Shown piece by piece: positions 1 through 10,760 of a DNA stretch of 64,000 nucleotides. Each line of letters begins with the position of its first letter. Position 1 is the first letter of the stretch. The translations under genes were made by a program, and so were the position numbers. The notes under the pieces were generated by a model. It did no database searches and had not been told where the DNA came from. It worked only from the letters and a program-made list of their open reading frames with translations. Location: NCBI GenBank assembly GCA_023105745.1, contig JALGQZ010000008.1:25185866-25249865 (forward strand). Direction: 5' to 3'. The stretch comes from Austropuccinia psidii (Eukaryota > Basidiomycota > Pucciniomycetes > Pucciniales > Sphaerophragmiaceae).

Positions 1-298
1 AAGAGTAAGAAATAGTATTTTTAAAAGAAAAAGTGCCAATTCTATTGTTTTAACTTTGTAATTATAAAACAATAATATAATAAAAATTTCTTGTTTTACC
101 AACAATAAAGATTTATCCAAAATACTCTACAAGAGATATTTAAGGCTACAAAAGAAATTTCTTCAAGAGCAATTTCAATTGGAAGTAATTGAGCAAAGAA
201 CTGGAAGAAATTAATTCAAGAACAAAGTATTTAAAAAGATATTTAAAGAGAATACAAGCCCAAAGGTGACCAGAGTGAATTTAGAAACAAAGTGCCAA
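1..298 (-). mobile_element. beta4 LTR, left segment (interrupted by alpha1)
   Basis: This segment matches, in reverse complement, the end part of the beta3 LTR around 54480-54780. It reads directly on into 7713 once the alpha1 insertion is removed. The LTR terminus (expected TGTAAG on the + strand) lies just left of the window. The element it belongs to therefore extends leftward, or it is a solo LTR. No gene is present. Confidence 0.8.
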
Positions 299-1718
299 TG
301 TCAGGGTGGATCTATGATATAGCTGTACAATGACAAATGAAAGATATAACTCAGAGTGTGACACGAAAATAAAAATGATAATTAAGATAATAGAGGGTAA
401 GAAGGGCTATACTAAATGAACTTAGTGATGGTGAGTGCTGCTGATAGCCATGGGTGCAGTGTTTGTCTGTTGGTTTACAATAACAAAACCTACAATACTT
501 AAGTTTAAAGTATGATGTGTTAAATTCTAAGGGTAACACTTCTTTTAAGAAGTTATACCACGTAAGAATACTAAGAACAGGATGCCGGATTAGCTTCCTG
601 GTGAGGCAAAGCCTCCTTTTATCTTGTTCCGGGGTAGTGGGGGGTGGTTTACCTCTGCACACGACCACAGAGTGAACATTTTCACTACTGTGGGCTGATT
701 TGTGGTTCTACACACTCAATACAGACTAGTATTGGGTGGAAATGTGGTTTTAGAGCCACAAGTAGTCATTTTTACACTATACAGGGTGGAAACCTTCACC
801 AATGGAGTTTACATGTGTGTTCTGGTGCTTCTGACGCGTCAGAAGATGTACAGAACCTGTATGGATGTCTGTATTCTCCTTAACTATGAGGTATTGAAGT
901 ATGACCAAGCTTCTTTGTCTGTTTTACACCTCATAATTATACTTATGGGATAGTATCCCACTGTAAGGCTGTATTGGCAAGACTGTGGGATTTTAACATT
1001 GCAGCTGCTATACCTTTGTTGGTTTTTAGGATATTGAGCTCAAAAATTGAGTCATTGTGTAGCACTGGATGTGATCTACACAATGGTACCTAATTTGGTA
1101 TGGTTATAATTAAATATGGCAAAGTTATGCCATGTACAGGTTTTCTGGTACACATTTATGATTTGTCCAAAAACTGTATGAAACTTGTTTGCTCCATATA
1201 TTTTGTTCTGGATACAATATGGGGAAATTAATGGCACCATTAGATAGCCCTGATTGTGCTCTTTCCAAAAAGACCCCACTTTAGGTATCTCACACTAAAG
1301 CTGTAGAAGTTAGATGAGAGGTGAATATTTTAATCACCCTTATTTGACCTTATTTTGGTGATAACTTCCGCAATTCTGGTGCTACCTCAGTTTGGCTAGT
1401 ACCATTGGATAGCCCTGACTTGAAGCTTCAATTTGAATACCCATTTAATGGGGTTAAGCCTCTTCCTCTTAATTTCAGATGAGAGGTGAAAATTAAGGTT
1501 TATGCTCAGCAATAGCTTTGAGCAGGAATAACTTTTTTATTCTTTGTCCTATGATTGTGGGACTTGCATATTTGGAAAGAGGTGATTTTGCTATTTCTTT
1601 TGATACCTTTTGAGTTGATTTGGGTCAGCTCCATGCTTTGGTGGTATCTTGGCTTTACCATTGGTTTGTGGTATTTGGCTGTCATGCTTGTGCTCTGGTT
1701 TTGAGTCACAGGCTGACA
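299..1718 (-). repeat. alpha1 3' LTR (left copy)
   Basis: 1420 bp, TGTCAGGG...GGCTGACA. It pairs with the 1418-bp copy at 6290-7707 and is clearly diverged from it by scattered substitutions and small indels, so this insertion is older than gamma1. Small ORFs inside both copies (for example 351-668 and 6413-6658 on the minus strand) are duplicated only because the LTR is. Confidence 0.9.
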
Positions 1719-1778
1719 TACCCTCCCTCTGAAAAAGGCTCATCATTGATTAGACTTCCCTTTCTTCTTTGAGGTATT

Positions 1779-2246
1779 CTAAGGGTTCATGTGACCTTGA
1801 ACCAACAACTCTCTTGTAGTCATACCCTCCCTGTCTGGTGGCTTATTTTTCAGACCATCCAGGTGTTTGGTCATTGGTTTCCTCATTTTGGAGTGAACTG
1901 AACCAATTTCCTCTGTTCCATGGTTCTTCAATTCCACCAAATATTCCTCATGGGGGTTGTGCTCAATGTATGAATTATTTCCACAGCCATTCCCAAAACT
2001 ATCAGAGTCAGATTCATGACCTTCTTGGTCTTCTCTTGTTTTTTCCTCTCTTGAAAACATCTCTTCCCTGTCTTTGGGAGAATTGTCTGCATAGTGATCG
2101 GGTGATTCGAAGCTGTGAAATCCTGTTCTGATTTCAGAATCTGAATCATTAGTTTCTTTGGCTTCCAGGGTTGGATTCTCCCTGTTATAACCAGTACTCT
2201 GGTTATTGTATCTACCAATAGATGTTCTAATCATTACGTCTTGCAA
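1779..2246 (-). pseudogene. alpha1 gag, C-terminal fragment with replaced tail
   Basis: A 155-residue open stretch. Its start (DVMIRTSIGRYNN) aligns with alpha3 gag (DVRIRNNIGKN) just before the point where alpha3 has its CCHC zinc knuckle. Here the knuckle is absent and replaced by an acidic, Ser/Asp/Glu-rich tail with FESPDHYADN and KDREEMFSRE. The same tail occurs in the alpha2 remnant (9394-9717), so the replacement is shared by two copies and is not a private mutation. It is in pieces relative to the upstream gag, with stops around 2250-2470. Role: structural polyprotein remnant without visible nucleic-acid-binding knuckle. Confidence 0.7.
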
Positions 2247-2475
2247 AGTATTGGATATTTAATCCAAGGTGGATTCTTTCGAGCATCTGCATTTTACTGC
2301 ATGTTCTAAGTCTCCTGGTAGTTTGGTCAACAGTTTGTGATTTCTAATTTCTGTTGTTATGTGAGGGTCAATGGCTATTAGCCTTTTTGACTGTCTCAGA
2401 CACCAATAATATGGATCTTTGTCCACTGTGTATCTGTCATTTCCAAATGAAAGGGTTTTCTGCCATATCCATGTA

Positions 2476-2766
2476 TCATTTATGTAATTTTTGATTATTT
2501 GGCTCTTTCATTTTTGTGTACAAAATACTAGCATGTCCTTTGAAAGCTGTATTTAATCTGGCAGTAATCCAGTAATCTGGTATACTTGGTACATCAGTGA
2601 AGAGTCCATCAATATAATCAATGAGCTCCATATGATCATATTCTCCTATGCCATAGAATTTGGGCCAACTTGAAGCCTCTGGAAGCTGTTTTAATGCTTC
2701 CTTCTCTGAATAAGTCATCTTATCTCCATCTTGGTATTCTGATTGAGATCTTGGCTTCTTCTCCAA
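2476..2766 (-). pseudogene. alpha1 gag, capsid-like fragment
   Basis: 96 residues carrying the Gag signature shared by every element in this window: W-P-K-F, GEYDHMELIDYIDG, then IPDYWITARLN and a GHA...Y.KM block. The equivalent in beta2 is GEYNHMEFMKTIDM with WYYKM. It follows the coiled-coil gag segment (2824-3837) after a frame change and precedes further degenerate gag. The start is arbitrary because this is an internal piece of one decayed reading frame. Confidence 0.75.
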
Positions 2767-2823
2767 CAGGTCATCTGGTTTGATGTCTTCCTGGTGGTAT
2801 GGAGTGTTTCCAGAAACATTCCC

Positions 2824-3837
2824 TTATGTTTGGGGTTTCATTTGTTGGCAGTAATTGAACAATTTTTCAATATCTTGATCCAGGTATTCTCTATCGCTTT
2901 TGCAGTGAATTTGCTCCTCTAAGACTTGATTTAGTCTTCTTTTGGTATCTGCTGAGGCTTTATACAATTCAGTATAGTCCTCTTGTAGAGTATGAATAGT
3001 TCTGGTTTTTAAGGTATAAATCTCTTGTAACCTTGAAATACTTTCATGGAGTCTTTCAAACTCTTTCTGAGTTTGTTCTACATACTGGGAAAATTGTAAC
3101 CATAGAGTATTACTACTTATGGTACTCTCAGGTATCACAACATTTTGTTTCATCTGAGTGGAGATATCATTCCTTATCATAGGGCTGCTAGCTGCATTAG
3201 AAGTATTTATAACTGTTTGTTGTGTCTTTGTACTTCTTGCAACAGGTCCATCAATTTCTGGATCATAGGATCTGACTCTTTCTGCCTCGGGTTGAAAGAA
3301 GGCTTGCCCTTGCTCTATGATCCTCTTCCTCTCCTGGATTCTATCTTGGATTGGAAAGTATGGTGACTCTTGGTCACTGCTCTTCTGGTGCCTGAGTGGT
3401 TTGAAGCCACTAGGGAGTCTGGTTGGGTTACCAGTACTCATGAGCCTGAGAGGGTCAGAGTATCTAATCTCTGGTTCCATTTCTCTTCTATAATAAGTTC
3501 TTTGAAGAATATCTCTTTGAGGGAAATCTTCTGAATACTTTCTACAAGTTCTTTGTAGTGAAAATCCGGTTTTAATTTCCTGTCTGCCATTCTCCATTGG
3601 AAAAGTTCTTGGAAGATTTGATGGGTTAGAACAAACTGTTCTATGCAAGCCATTTCTGGCGATTTGCTGTTGAAAGCCATCCTGCAAGGTGTATGAAGGT
3701 TCATTTTTCCATGTATTATCACTTTGAACAACTTCAACTTCTCTCTTTTCCAGGCCTCTATTACAACTGATGGTTGTTTCTCTTTGTAAGGAATAATCCC
3801 TTGGAAATCCAAAGTCTTTGGAATGAGGTGGTATCAT
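2824..3837 (-). CDS. alpha1 gag N-terminal ORF (frame x), coiled coil
   Basis: 337 codons from an ATG at 3837. Residues about 1-190 are basic and Pro/Ser/Arg-rich. Residues about 235-330 are a heptad-like helix (EFERLHESISRLQEIYTLK and onward), matching the coiled-coil region before the capsid-like part in beta1 and beta2 gag. The first part overlaps a second open frame (3438-3812) shifted +1. The corresponding pair is also present in alpha3 (36640-37203 against 36626-37195), where frame x keeps SEDFPQRDILQRT-like and SSGLTPFRHQ-like matches. Product: N-terminal portion of the retrotransposon structural polyprotein. The frame is long and open, although downstream gag is broken. Confidence 0.7.
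   Translation of the reverse strand: MIPPHSKDFGFPRDYSLQRETTISCNRGLEKREVEVVQSDNTWKNEPSYTLQDGFQQQIARNGLHRTVCSNPSNLPRTFPMENGRQEIKTGFSLQRTCRKYSEDFPQRDILQRTYYRREMEPEIRYSDPLRLMSTGNPTRLPSGFKPLRHQKSSDQESPYFPIQDRIQERKRIIEQGQAFFQPEAERVRSYDPEIDGPVARSTKTQQTVINTSNAASSPMIRNDISTQMKQNVVIPESTISSNTLWLQFSQYVEQTQKEFERLHESISRLQEIYTLKTRTIHTLQEDYTELYKASADTKRRLNQVLEEQIHCKSDREYLDQDIEKLFNYCQQMKPQT
3438..3812 (-). CDS. alpha1 overlapping ORF (frame y, +1 to gag)
   Basis: 124 open codons nested wholly inside the 337-codon gag-frame ORF and shifted +1. The part QWRMADRKLKPDFHYKELV, then ISLKEIFFKEL and EEKWNQR, aligns with alpha3 QWGMDNKRFNLASHWKELG, ICLREIPFKDL and KGWN in the same relative frame. Because both frames are recognisable in two diverged copies, the overlap is unlikely to be an accident of one copy. 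Function unknown. The start is uncertain and an upstream splice or frameshift is possible. Coding status is inferred, not shown. Confidence 0.5.
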   Translation of the reverse strand: MDFQGIIPYKEKQPSVVIEAWKREKLKLFKVIIHGKMNLHTPCRMAFNSKSPEMACIEQFVLTHQIFQELFQWRMADRKLKPDFHYKELVESIQKISLKEIFFKELIIEEKWNQRLDTLTLSGS

Positions 3838-3956
3838 TTCTGATTTGTAAAGTGAGACTTTCAGCTAGCTGATTAAATCCCTGTTTTGTTAGGAATCTAT
3901 AAGTCACTTTGGACAAGTTATTATTGAAAATATCAATAATTTGTAAATCAACTTTT

Positions 3957-4390
3957 CCCAATATATACTTTGTATATATAAAAAGAGATCAATAATAAAA
4001 TACGGTTTGTATTTTATTATTAAGCATTATTATTGAAATTATCAATAATAATTATACTAATCAATTTTTACACCAATTTTGGTGAAAAGATAAATTATCA
4101 GAGCTTTTCTTTGAGAAATATTCAACCAATATATACTTTTTATATATTATGAAAAAAATATCAATAATAAAATGTGATTTTTATTTTATTATGAAGTATT
4201 ATTACTGAGATTATCAATAATACTGATAATAATCAATTTTTCACACCAATTTGGGCGAAAAAATGAATTTTAAGAGTTTTTCTTCACGGAAAATTCAAAC
4301 AATATATACTCTGTATCTATTATGAAAAAAAATCAATAATAAAATATGATTTGTATTTTATTATGAAGTATTATTACTGAAATTATTAAT
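3957..4390. repeat. Tandem repeat, unit about 170 bp, in alpha1 leader
   Basis: Units restart at about 3958, 4127 and 4299 with AATATATACT, followed by ATCAATAATAAAAT, a TTTATTATxAAG block, AATTATCAATAAT and CAATTTTTCACACCAATTT. The last unit is interrupted at 4393 by the TIR element and resumes at 5849-5990. The block lies between the 5' LTR and the gag ORF. Confidence 0.75.
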
Positions 4391-4393
4391 AAT

Positions 4394-5839
4394 GGGTGTT
4401 GGTAAACACACGTAAGCCCTTACGTATTTTTACCATAAGCTTACGTGTTTTTACCAAATTATGGCAAAAACATGTAATTTTATGGTAAAAACACGTAAGT
4501 AACCTAATTTTTTTATAAAAATTCCTCAGGCTCATTTTTGAGAATATTTAACAATTTTTTTTGCCATATTTTTTCCAACATGGGATGTGAAGGTCCCCCA
4601 ATTTTTTCAAAATTTTTTTTTTTGCCCAATTTTTCTATTTTGGGCAATTTGGTAAAATGGCCCATTTTTTTGAAAAAATTCATTAAAAATGTTCCCACTT
4701 ATGAATTTAAATATTTTTTTTTTTAAAATGAAGGTGAGAATGTTGAGAATAATAAACCAGAAGCCCAAAATTTTGGTATTTTTTTTGCAAGAACATTTGT
4801 AGGCCCAAAAAGTCCATGTTTTTTTATGTTTTTTTGTTCATGTTTGTAATTAAATTGAAAATGCCATTTATGACATAAATTGAATTCAAACTTTAATTTA
4901 TGATGAGTGGAAGTTAAAATTTGATTTTTGGCATTAACAGTGCCATTTATCACATCAAAAGTGCCTTAAATGGCATCACTAACGAGATAATAATGCCATA
5001 AATGGCATCAAGAATGACATACAGATGCCATTTATGGCCAGAAAATTGGCATAAATATCATTACAGAAATGCCATAAATTGAATTTTATGGCCTTGACAA
5101 TGCCATTTATGCATTTAAAAATGCCATAAATGGCCTTAAAAATGGCATGAATGGCCTTAACATTGGCCTTAAAAATGGAATTAATGGCCTTAACTATGAC
5201 ATAAATTGCATCAAAAATGCCATTTATGGAATCAAAAATTCCATTTGTGGCATTACATAAATGGAATTAACAATGCAATTTATGGTGTTACATAAATGGA
5301 ATTAACAATGCCATTTATGGTGTTACATAAATGGAATTAACAATGCCATTTATGGTGTTACATAAATGGCATTATGCCATTCATGGTATTAGTAATGCCA
5401 TTAATGGCCTTGTTAATGTGGCATTATTAATTCCATTTATGGAATTAATGGCATCAGAAATGTTGCATTTTTGATGCCACAAATGGCATTGTTGATGCCA
5501 TAAATGGCATTAATGGCATCAATAATATTTCATTGATAATGCCATTAATGGCACTGTTAATGCCATAAATGGCATTGTTAATGCCATTTATGGCATTGTT
5601 GATTCCATAAATGGTATTAATGGCATCAGAAATTTTTCATTGATAATGCCATTAATGGCACTGTTAATGCCATAAATGGAATTTTTAATGCCACAAATGG
5701 CATTAATGGCATCATAAATGCCATAAATAGCCATATTTTATTTAAAAACCATCCCTTACGTGTTTTTACCATAAAATTACGTGCTTTTACCAATTGAAGG
5801 TAAAAACACGTAAGCTCTTACATGTTTTTACCAATACCC
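4394..5839. mobile_element. TIR DNA-transposon-like element (non-autonomous)
   Basis: The ends are inverted repeats: the left end GGGTGTTGGTAAACACACG matches the reverse complement of the right end, GGGTATTGGTAAAAACATG. Both ends also carry nested CTTACGTGTTTTTACC blocks in both orientations. A 9-bp direct repeat, attaataat, flanks it (4385-4393 and 5840-5848), and the tandem unit it interrupts resumes afterwards. Length is 1446 bp with no credible ORF; the interior is low-complexity DNA plus an array of short palindromes. A 9-bp duplication fits Mutator-like elements, but the flank is AT-rich and repetitive, so the class is tentative. Confidence 0.68.
4950..5735. repeat. Array of short palindromes built on ATGCCAT / ATGGCAT
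   Basis: Dozens of copies of ATGCCAT and its complement ATGGCAT alternate every 15-25 bases, making units such as AATGCCATAAATGGCATT that are near-perfect palindromes. One stretch, 5230-5370, repeats a roughly 40-bp block (GGTGTTACATAAATGGAATT) three times. There are no unique spacers. It lies inside the TIR element. Confidence 0.85.
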
Positions 5840-6270
5840 ATTAATAATAATGATAATAGTCAATTTTTCACGCCAATTTGCATGAAAAAATGAATTATTA
5901 GAGTTTTTCTTTAAGAAAAATTCAAATAATATATAATTTGTATATATTATGAAAAACAAAACGATATAAAAAATATGATTTTTATTTTATTTGAAAAGAG
6001 AGTATTTTATAAATATAAATTATATTGATAACTCTTAAAAAATTATGTGAAATATTATTTTTCAAAAGGAATATGTATACAGTTTTTTTTTTTTTTTAGT
6101 AAAAAAGATCACAAATAGAGAAAACCACAAAATTAATCCCCTTCAGGGCTTCTTGTGGCTAACAGAAAGTGAAAATAAGTAAAAAAACAAGTATAATAAC
6201 TATAAAATGCATGAAGATAAGCTAAAAATAGTGAAAACAAGCTATAATTTTGTCTAAAATAGGTAAAAAA
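5840..6270. other. alpha1 leader, non-coding
   Basis: This holds the resumed tandem unit (to about 5990), AT-rich sequence, a T17 run at about 6081 and the region up to the primer-binding-like site. No ORF with recognisable content was seen. Confidence 0.6.
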
Positions 6271-6286
6271 CCAGGCCAGGCCCCCA
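6271..6286 (-). promoter_or_regulatory. alpha1 primer-binding-like site
   Basis: The minus strand reads TGGGGGCCTGGCCTGG, three bases inside the 5' LTR end. The same G-rich sequence follows the LTR in beta2 (51717-51732), in variant form in beta1 (33181-33194), beta3 (54847-54862) and, weakly, alpha3 (35670-35685). It begins TGG, as expected for pairing with a tRNA CCA end. The tRNA is not identified. Confidence 0.6.
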
Positions 6287-6289
6287 AAA

Positions 6290-7707
6290 TGTCAGGGTGA
6301 CTCTATGATATAGCTGTACAATGACAAATAAAATCCATAACTCTGAGTGTGACACGAAAATAAAGATGATAATTAAGATAATAGAGGGTAAAAAGGGCTA
6401 TACTAAATGAATTTAGTGATGGTGAGTGCTGCTGATAGCCCTGGGTGCAGTGTTTGTCTGTTGGTTTACAATAAAAACCCTACAATACTTAAGTTTAAAG
6501 TATAACCTGTTAAATTCTGAGGGTAACACTTCTTTTAAGAAGTTATACCATGTAACAATACTAAGAACAGGATGCCGGATTAGCTTCCTGGTGAGGCAAA
6601 GCCTCCTTTTATCTTGTTCTGGGGTAGTGGGAGGTGGTTTACCTCTGCACACGACCACAGAGTGAACGTTTTCACTACTGTGGGCTTATTTGTGGTTCTA
6701 CACACTCAATACAGACTAGTATTGGGTGGAAATGTGGTTTTAGAACCACAAGTAGTCATTTTTACACTATACAGGGTGAAATGTTTCACCAATGGAGCTT
6801 ACAGGTGTATTCTGGTGCTTCTGATGCATAAGAAGCTGTACAGAACATGTATGGACCTCTGTATTTGACTTAAATATGAGGTATGGAAGTATAAACAAGA
6901 TGCTTTGTCTTTTTGAAACCTCATAATCATACTTATGGGATAGAATCCCACTGTAAGGCTGTATTGGACAAACTGTGGGATTTTGGCCTTAAAGCTGCTA
7001 TAGCTTTGGCAGTTTTTAAGATATTGAGCTCAGAATTGGTTCATTGTGTAGCCCTGAATGTGTTCTACACAATGGTACCCAATTTGGTATGGTTATCATT
7101 AAATATGGAAACATTATGCCATGTACAAGTTTTCTTGTACACATTTATGATTTGTCCAAAAACTATATGAAACTTGTTTGCTCCATAACTTTTGTTCTAG
7201 ATAAAATATGGGCAAATGGATGGCACCATTAGATAGCCCTGATTGTGCTCTTTCAAAAAAGACCCCACTTTAGGTATCTCACACTAAAACTGTAGAAGTT
7301 AGATGGGAGGTGAATATTTTAATCACCCTTATTTGACTTTAATTTGGTCATAACTTCTGTAATTCTGGCGCTAGCTCAGTTTGGCTAGTACCATTGGATA
7401 GCCCTGCCTTGGAGCTTCAATTTGAATACCCATTTGATGGGGTTAAGCCTCTTCCTCTGGATTTCAGATGAGAGGTGAACATTAAGGATTATGCTCAGGA
7501 ATAGCTTTGAGCTGGAATAACTTTGTTATTCTTTGTCCTATGATTATGGGACTTGTATATTTGGAAAGAAATAATTTTCCTCTTTCTTTTGATTCCTTTT
7601 GAGTTAATTTGGCTCAGCTCCATGTTTTGGTGGTATCTTGGCTTTAACATTGGTTTATGGTATTTGGTTGTCATGCTTGTGCTCTAGGGTTGAGTCACAG
7701 GCTGACA
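6290..7707 (-). repeat. alpha1 5' LTR (right copy)
   Basis: 1418 bp, partner of 299-1718, same termini. It is followed by gacaa and the resumed beta4 LTR. Confidence 0.9.
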
Positions 7708-9114
7708 GACAAATCTAAGAGTGATGAAAGATGCTTTAATGCATTTTTGCCATGGTTGAAGGGGTAAAATGATTATAATAGTTACAAACAATTATTATAA
7801 TGATTTTTTTCATGTGGAAAAAAGGTTTGAAATGATTTAAAAAGGGTGGTTGGAATCTTTTATTGATTGGTTTAACATTGTTTAAACCAATTATAAAAGG
7901 AAAAGGTTCTAACATGAAGAGAAAAGTGGGGAAAAGAAGACATTCTTTTATAGCCATCAATTTCCTTACTAAAAACGTAAAATTTACTCTTGTCAGTCGT
8001 GAAAAATAGTCTGACAACAGAAAAGCCAATTATGACATCATTGAACCCTGGTTTAAGCCATTTTAGGCCCTTAGATCAGCCATTACTATAACAATACCTG
8101 GTCTAGAGCCTTCAAAACATGTAAAAATGTGTGTAAGAGGCGTAGAAACCAGTTAAAACTGTTTTTACTAACATTGTTTTAACCTAAGGGAAGCTTTACC
8201 CTCTTGGCAGCAGTTAAAACTACCCTGGTTGGTATCAAAACCTCATCATCAATTGAGTCACAGACCCTGTGACTCAATTCCAGGCAAAAAGTAATGAACT
8301 TTTGTGTGGATTTTGACATCCCATTCCAGTCAGCAAAGACTTTGGGGGTCTAGCTCCCCCTTAGAGCTAGAGTGTCTTTTCTCCCCCAGAATTAATCTTT
8401 CCAGTTTATTTTCTCTTTAATTCCTCATCATGTAATACCATTTCAATTTACATATGGAATTCAATGGAGTTTTTAATTACAAATCTGTAATTATTGGTAC
8501 CTCATATGTAAGTTAAAGTTCACCTATGTAATACACGTGCACATTTTGACATTTCAATTGAAAATACTTCAATTCCTCATAACTTCTAAGCTAAACACAA
8601 CACATCAATTTTAACACAAAAATTGATGGTTAACACCACATGTGGTGTGAATTAAATTAAGGTTTTGAGGATTTTCATACTTTTGTACAAAAAATACTAA
8701 AAACTTAATTTAAGCTTATTTAGAGTAGAGTTACAGAAACTTAATCCAGAGGTGACCCCACTTTATTTTTTATGAGGAATCCAATGATGTGATAATTTCT
8801 TTATTTTTATTTATTGAATAAAAAGCTATAATATCTTTTATATAGCTTTTTGCCAAAAATATTTTAATTTCATAATTTTTAATAAAAATTTATTTTTACT
8901 TAATCTTTACAAGTAAAAATGTGTTTTCATAATTTTGAATTTTATTGTAATTTTATTTTTAAATTATGATTAAGTTTTCACTTTTAAATATAAATCTGTA
9001 TTTATATTTCAATTTTGATTTTTATAATATGAATAAATTTATTTTATTTATATTTGTATCTCAATTTATCATTTGTGGTCTTTTGGGTATATGAAAATAC
9101 CTCTAAGGCTCACA
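7708..9114 (-). mobile_element. beta4 LTR, right segment
   Basis: Continues the LTR begun at 1-298 after the alpha1 target duplication. It ends GGCTCACA, the beta-family terminus. It matches the two halves of the beta3 LTR (42002-42919 and 53935-54844) in reverse orientation. A TATA-like TATAAAAG reads on the minus strand at 7952-7945, in the same place as beta3 54220-54227. Its end abuts the alpha2 LTR fragment, which was its target. Confidence 0.85.
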
Positions 9115-9805
9115 ATGGTATTCTGGAAGTCATGCTTGTGCTCTGGCTTTGAGTCACATGATGACATATGCTCCATCTAAAAAAAAGGCTTATCATTGAT
9201 GAGAATTTCCTGTCTTCTTTGAGGTACTAATGTGGTTCATGTGACCTTGAGCCAACAAATTTCTTGTGGTCATACCCACCCTATTGGGTGGTTTCTGTTT
9301 CAAACAATCCAGATTTTTGGTCATTGGTTTCCTTCTTATGATGTGGACTGAACCAATTTCCTTTGTTCCATAGTTCTTAAATTACACCAAATATTACTCC
9401 TTTGGGTTAGGTTCACCGTATGAATTATTTCCACAGCCATTCCCCACAATATCAGAGTCACATTCATGACCTTCTCGGTCTTTTATTGTTTCTTTTTCTC
9501 TTGAAAATGTCTCTTCCCTGTCTTTGGGAAAATTGTCTGCATAGTTATTGGGTGATTCAAAGTTGTGAAATCCTGTTGTGATTTCATATTCTGCATCATA
9601 ATTTTCTTTGGCTTCCATGGTTGGATTTTCCCTGTTATAACCAGTACTATGAATATTATATCTACCAATAGATGTTCTGATCCTTACTTCTTGTAAAGTA
9701 ATTGATATTTCATCCAATGTGGATTCTTTTGCGCATCTTAATTATACTGCATCCTCTAAGTCTCCTGGTATTTTGGCCAACGGTTTGTGATTTCTCATTT
9801 CTGTT
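9115..9805 (-). mobile_element. alpha2 remnant: LTR end plus gag
   Basis: 9115-9166 matches the terminal part of the alpha LTR (CATGCTTGTGCTCTGG, then GAGTCACA...TGACA). From 9167 it matches the alpha1 interior at 1719-2350 base for base with many changes. It is cut on the left by beta4 and on the right by the start of alpha3 at 9806. Confidence 0.82.
9394..9717 (-). pseudogene. alpha2 gag C-terminal fragment
   Basis: 107 open codons aligning throughout with alpha1 1779-2246 (RIRTSIGRYN, STGYNRENP, FESPNNYADN, KDREETFSRE, NGCGNNSYGE). It shows the same absence of a CCHC knuckle and the same acidic tail. It is truncated by the junction with alpha3 and by stops. It confirms that the tail is a feature of this alpha subfamily. 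No catalytic function. Confidence 0.65.
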
Positions 9806-10760
9806 TGTCAACCTGTGACTCAAAACCAGAGCACAAGCATGATAGCCAAATACAACAAACCAATGGTAAAACCAAGATACCACAAAAATGTGGATCTGAG
9901 CCAAATCAGCTCAAAAGGTATCAAAAGAAAGAGGAAGCCCGCCAATTTCCAAATACACAAGTACCACCGTCAAACGACAAGGAATAACAAATTTATCCCT
10001 GCTCAAAGTTTTTTCTGAGGATAAACCTTATTTTTCACCTCCCATCTGAAATCCAGAGGAAGAGACTTAACCCCATCAGATGGGTATGCAAATTGAAGCT
10101 CTAGGCCAGGGCTATCCAATAGTACTAGAAAAACTGAGCTAGCATCAAAACTACAGGAGTTATGGTCCAAATAAGGTCAAATAAGGTTGAATGAAATATT
10201 CACCTCCCATCTAACCTATACAGTTTTAGTGTGAGATACCTAAGGTGGGGTCTTTTTTGAAAGAGCATAATCAGGGCTATCTGATTGAATCTTTCATCTT
10301 GCCATATCTTATCTAGAGCAAGAGATATGGAGCAAATAATTTCCATACAGATATTGAGGAAATCATATATATGAATAAAATATTTGTACAGGGGATACCT
10401 TTACCATATTTAATTTTACCAATACTAAATCAGGTACCATTGTGTAGATCCTATCCAGGGCTACATAATGAACCCACTTTTAGCTCAATATTTCAAAACC
10501 TGACAAATCTAGAACAGTTTTAAAGTTAAAATCCCACAATTGGGCCAATACACCTTTACTGTGGGATAATATCCCATACCATGATTATGAGGTGTCAAAT
10601 AGACAAAGAACCATGTTTATACCTCAATACCTCATAGTTCATTCAGTACTGGGGTCCCATACAGGTTCTGTACAGAATTCTAGGCATTATACATATCAGA
10701 AGAGGGCTGTGTGGTCCCCCTATGAAAATGTTCACCCTGTATTGGTGAAAACTGCACAGA
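9806..10760 (+). mobile_element. alpha3 5' LTR, left segment
   Basis: Begins TGTCAACCTGTGACTC, the reverse complement of the alpha1 LTR end, so alpha3 runs on the + strand. It is interrupted after tgcacaga by beta1 and continues at 35206. The joined length is about 1416 bp, equal to the alpha1 LTRs. It starts inside alpha2 gag. Confidence 0.85.

Larger units (their letters stand above)
299..7707 (-). mobile_element. alpha1: gag-only LTR retrotransposon
   Basis: Two direct repeats bound the element: 299-1718 and 6290-7707. Both start TGTCAGGGTG and end GGCTGACA on the + strand. The flanks gccaa (294-298) and gacaa (7708-7712) fit a 5-bp target duplication with one later mutation, and the uninterrupted target is seen in the related beta3 LTR (near 54450-54475, reverse strand). 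The sense strand is minus: a primer-binding-like site lies inside the right LTR, and a purine-rich tract (minus of 1719-1735) precedes the left LTR. The 4.6-kb interior holds only a decayed gag, a block of about 170-bp tandem repeats and a nested TIR element. No protease, RT or integrase was found, so it is non-autonomous or internally deleted. Confidence 0.88.

Noticed and set aside
351..668. 105-codon minus-strand ORF, repeated at 6413-6658
   Set aside because: It recurs only because both lie in the duplicated alpha1 LTR; the second copy is already truncated and there is no domain.
4513..4726. Overlapping 61-62 codon ORFs on both strands
   Set aside because: They arise from AT-rich inverted sequence within the TIR element.
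4950..5735. CRISPR-like regularly spaced repeats
   Set aside because: Units are overlapping palindromes with no unique spacers, no leader and no cas-like genes, in a eukaryotic transposon.
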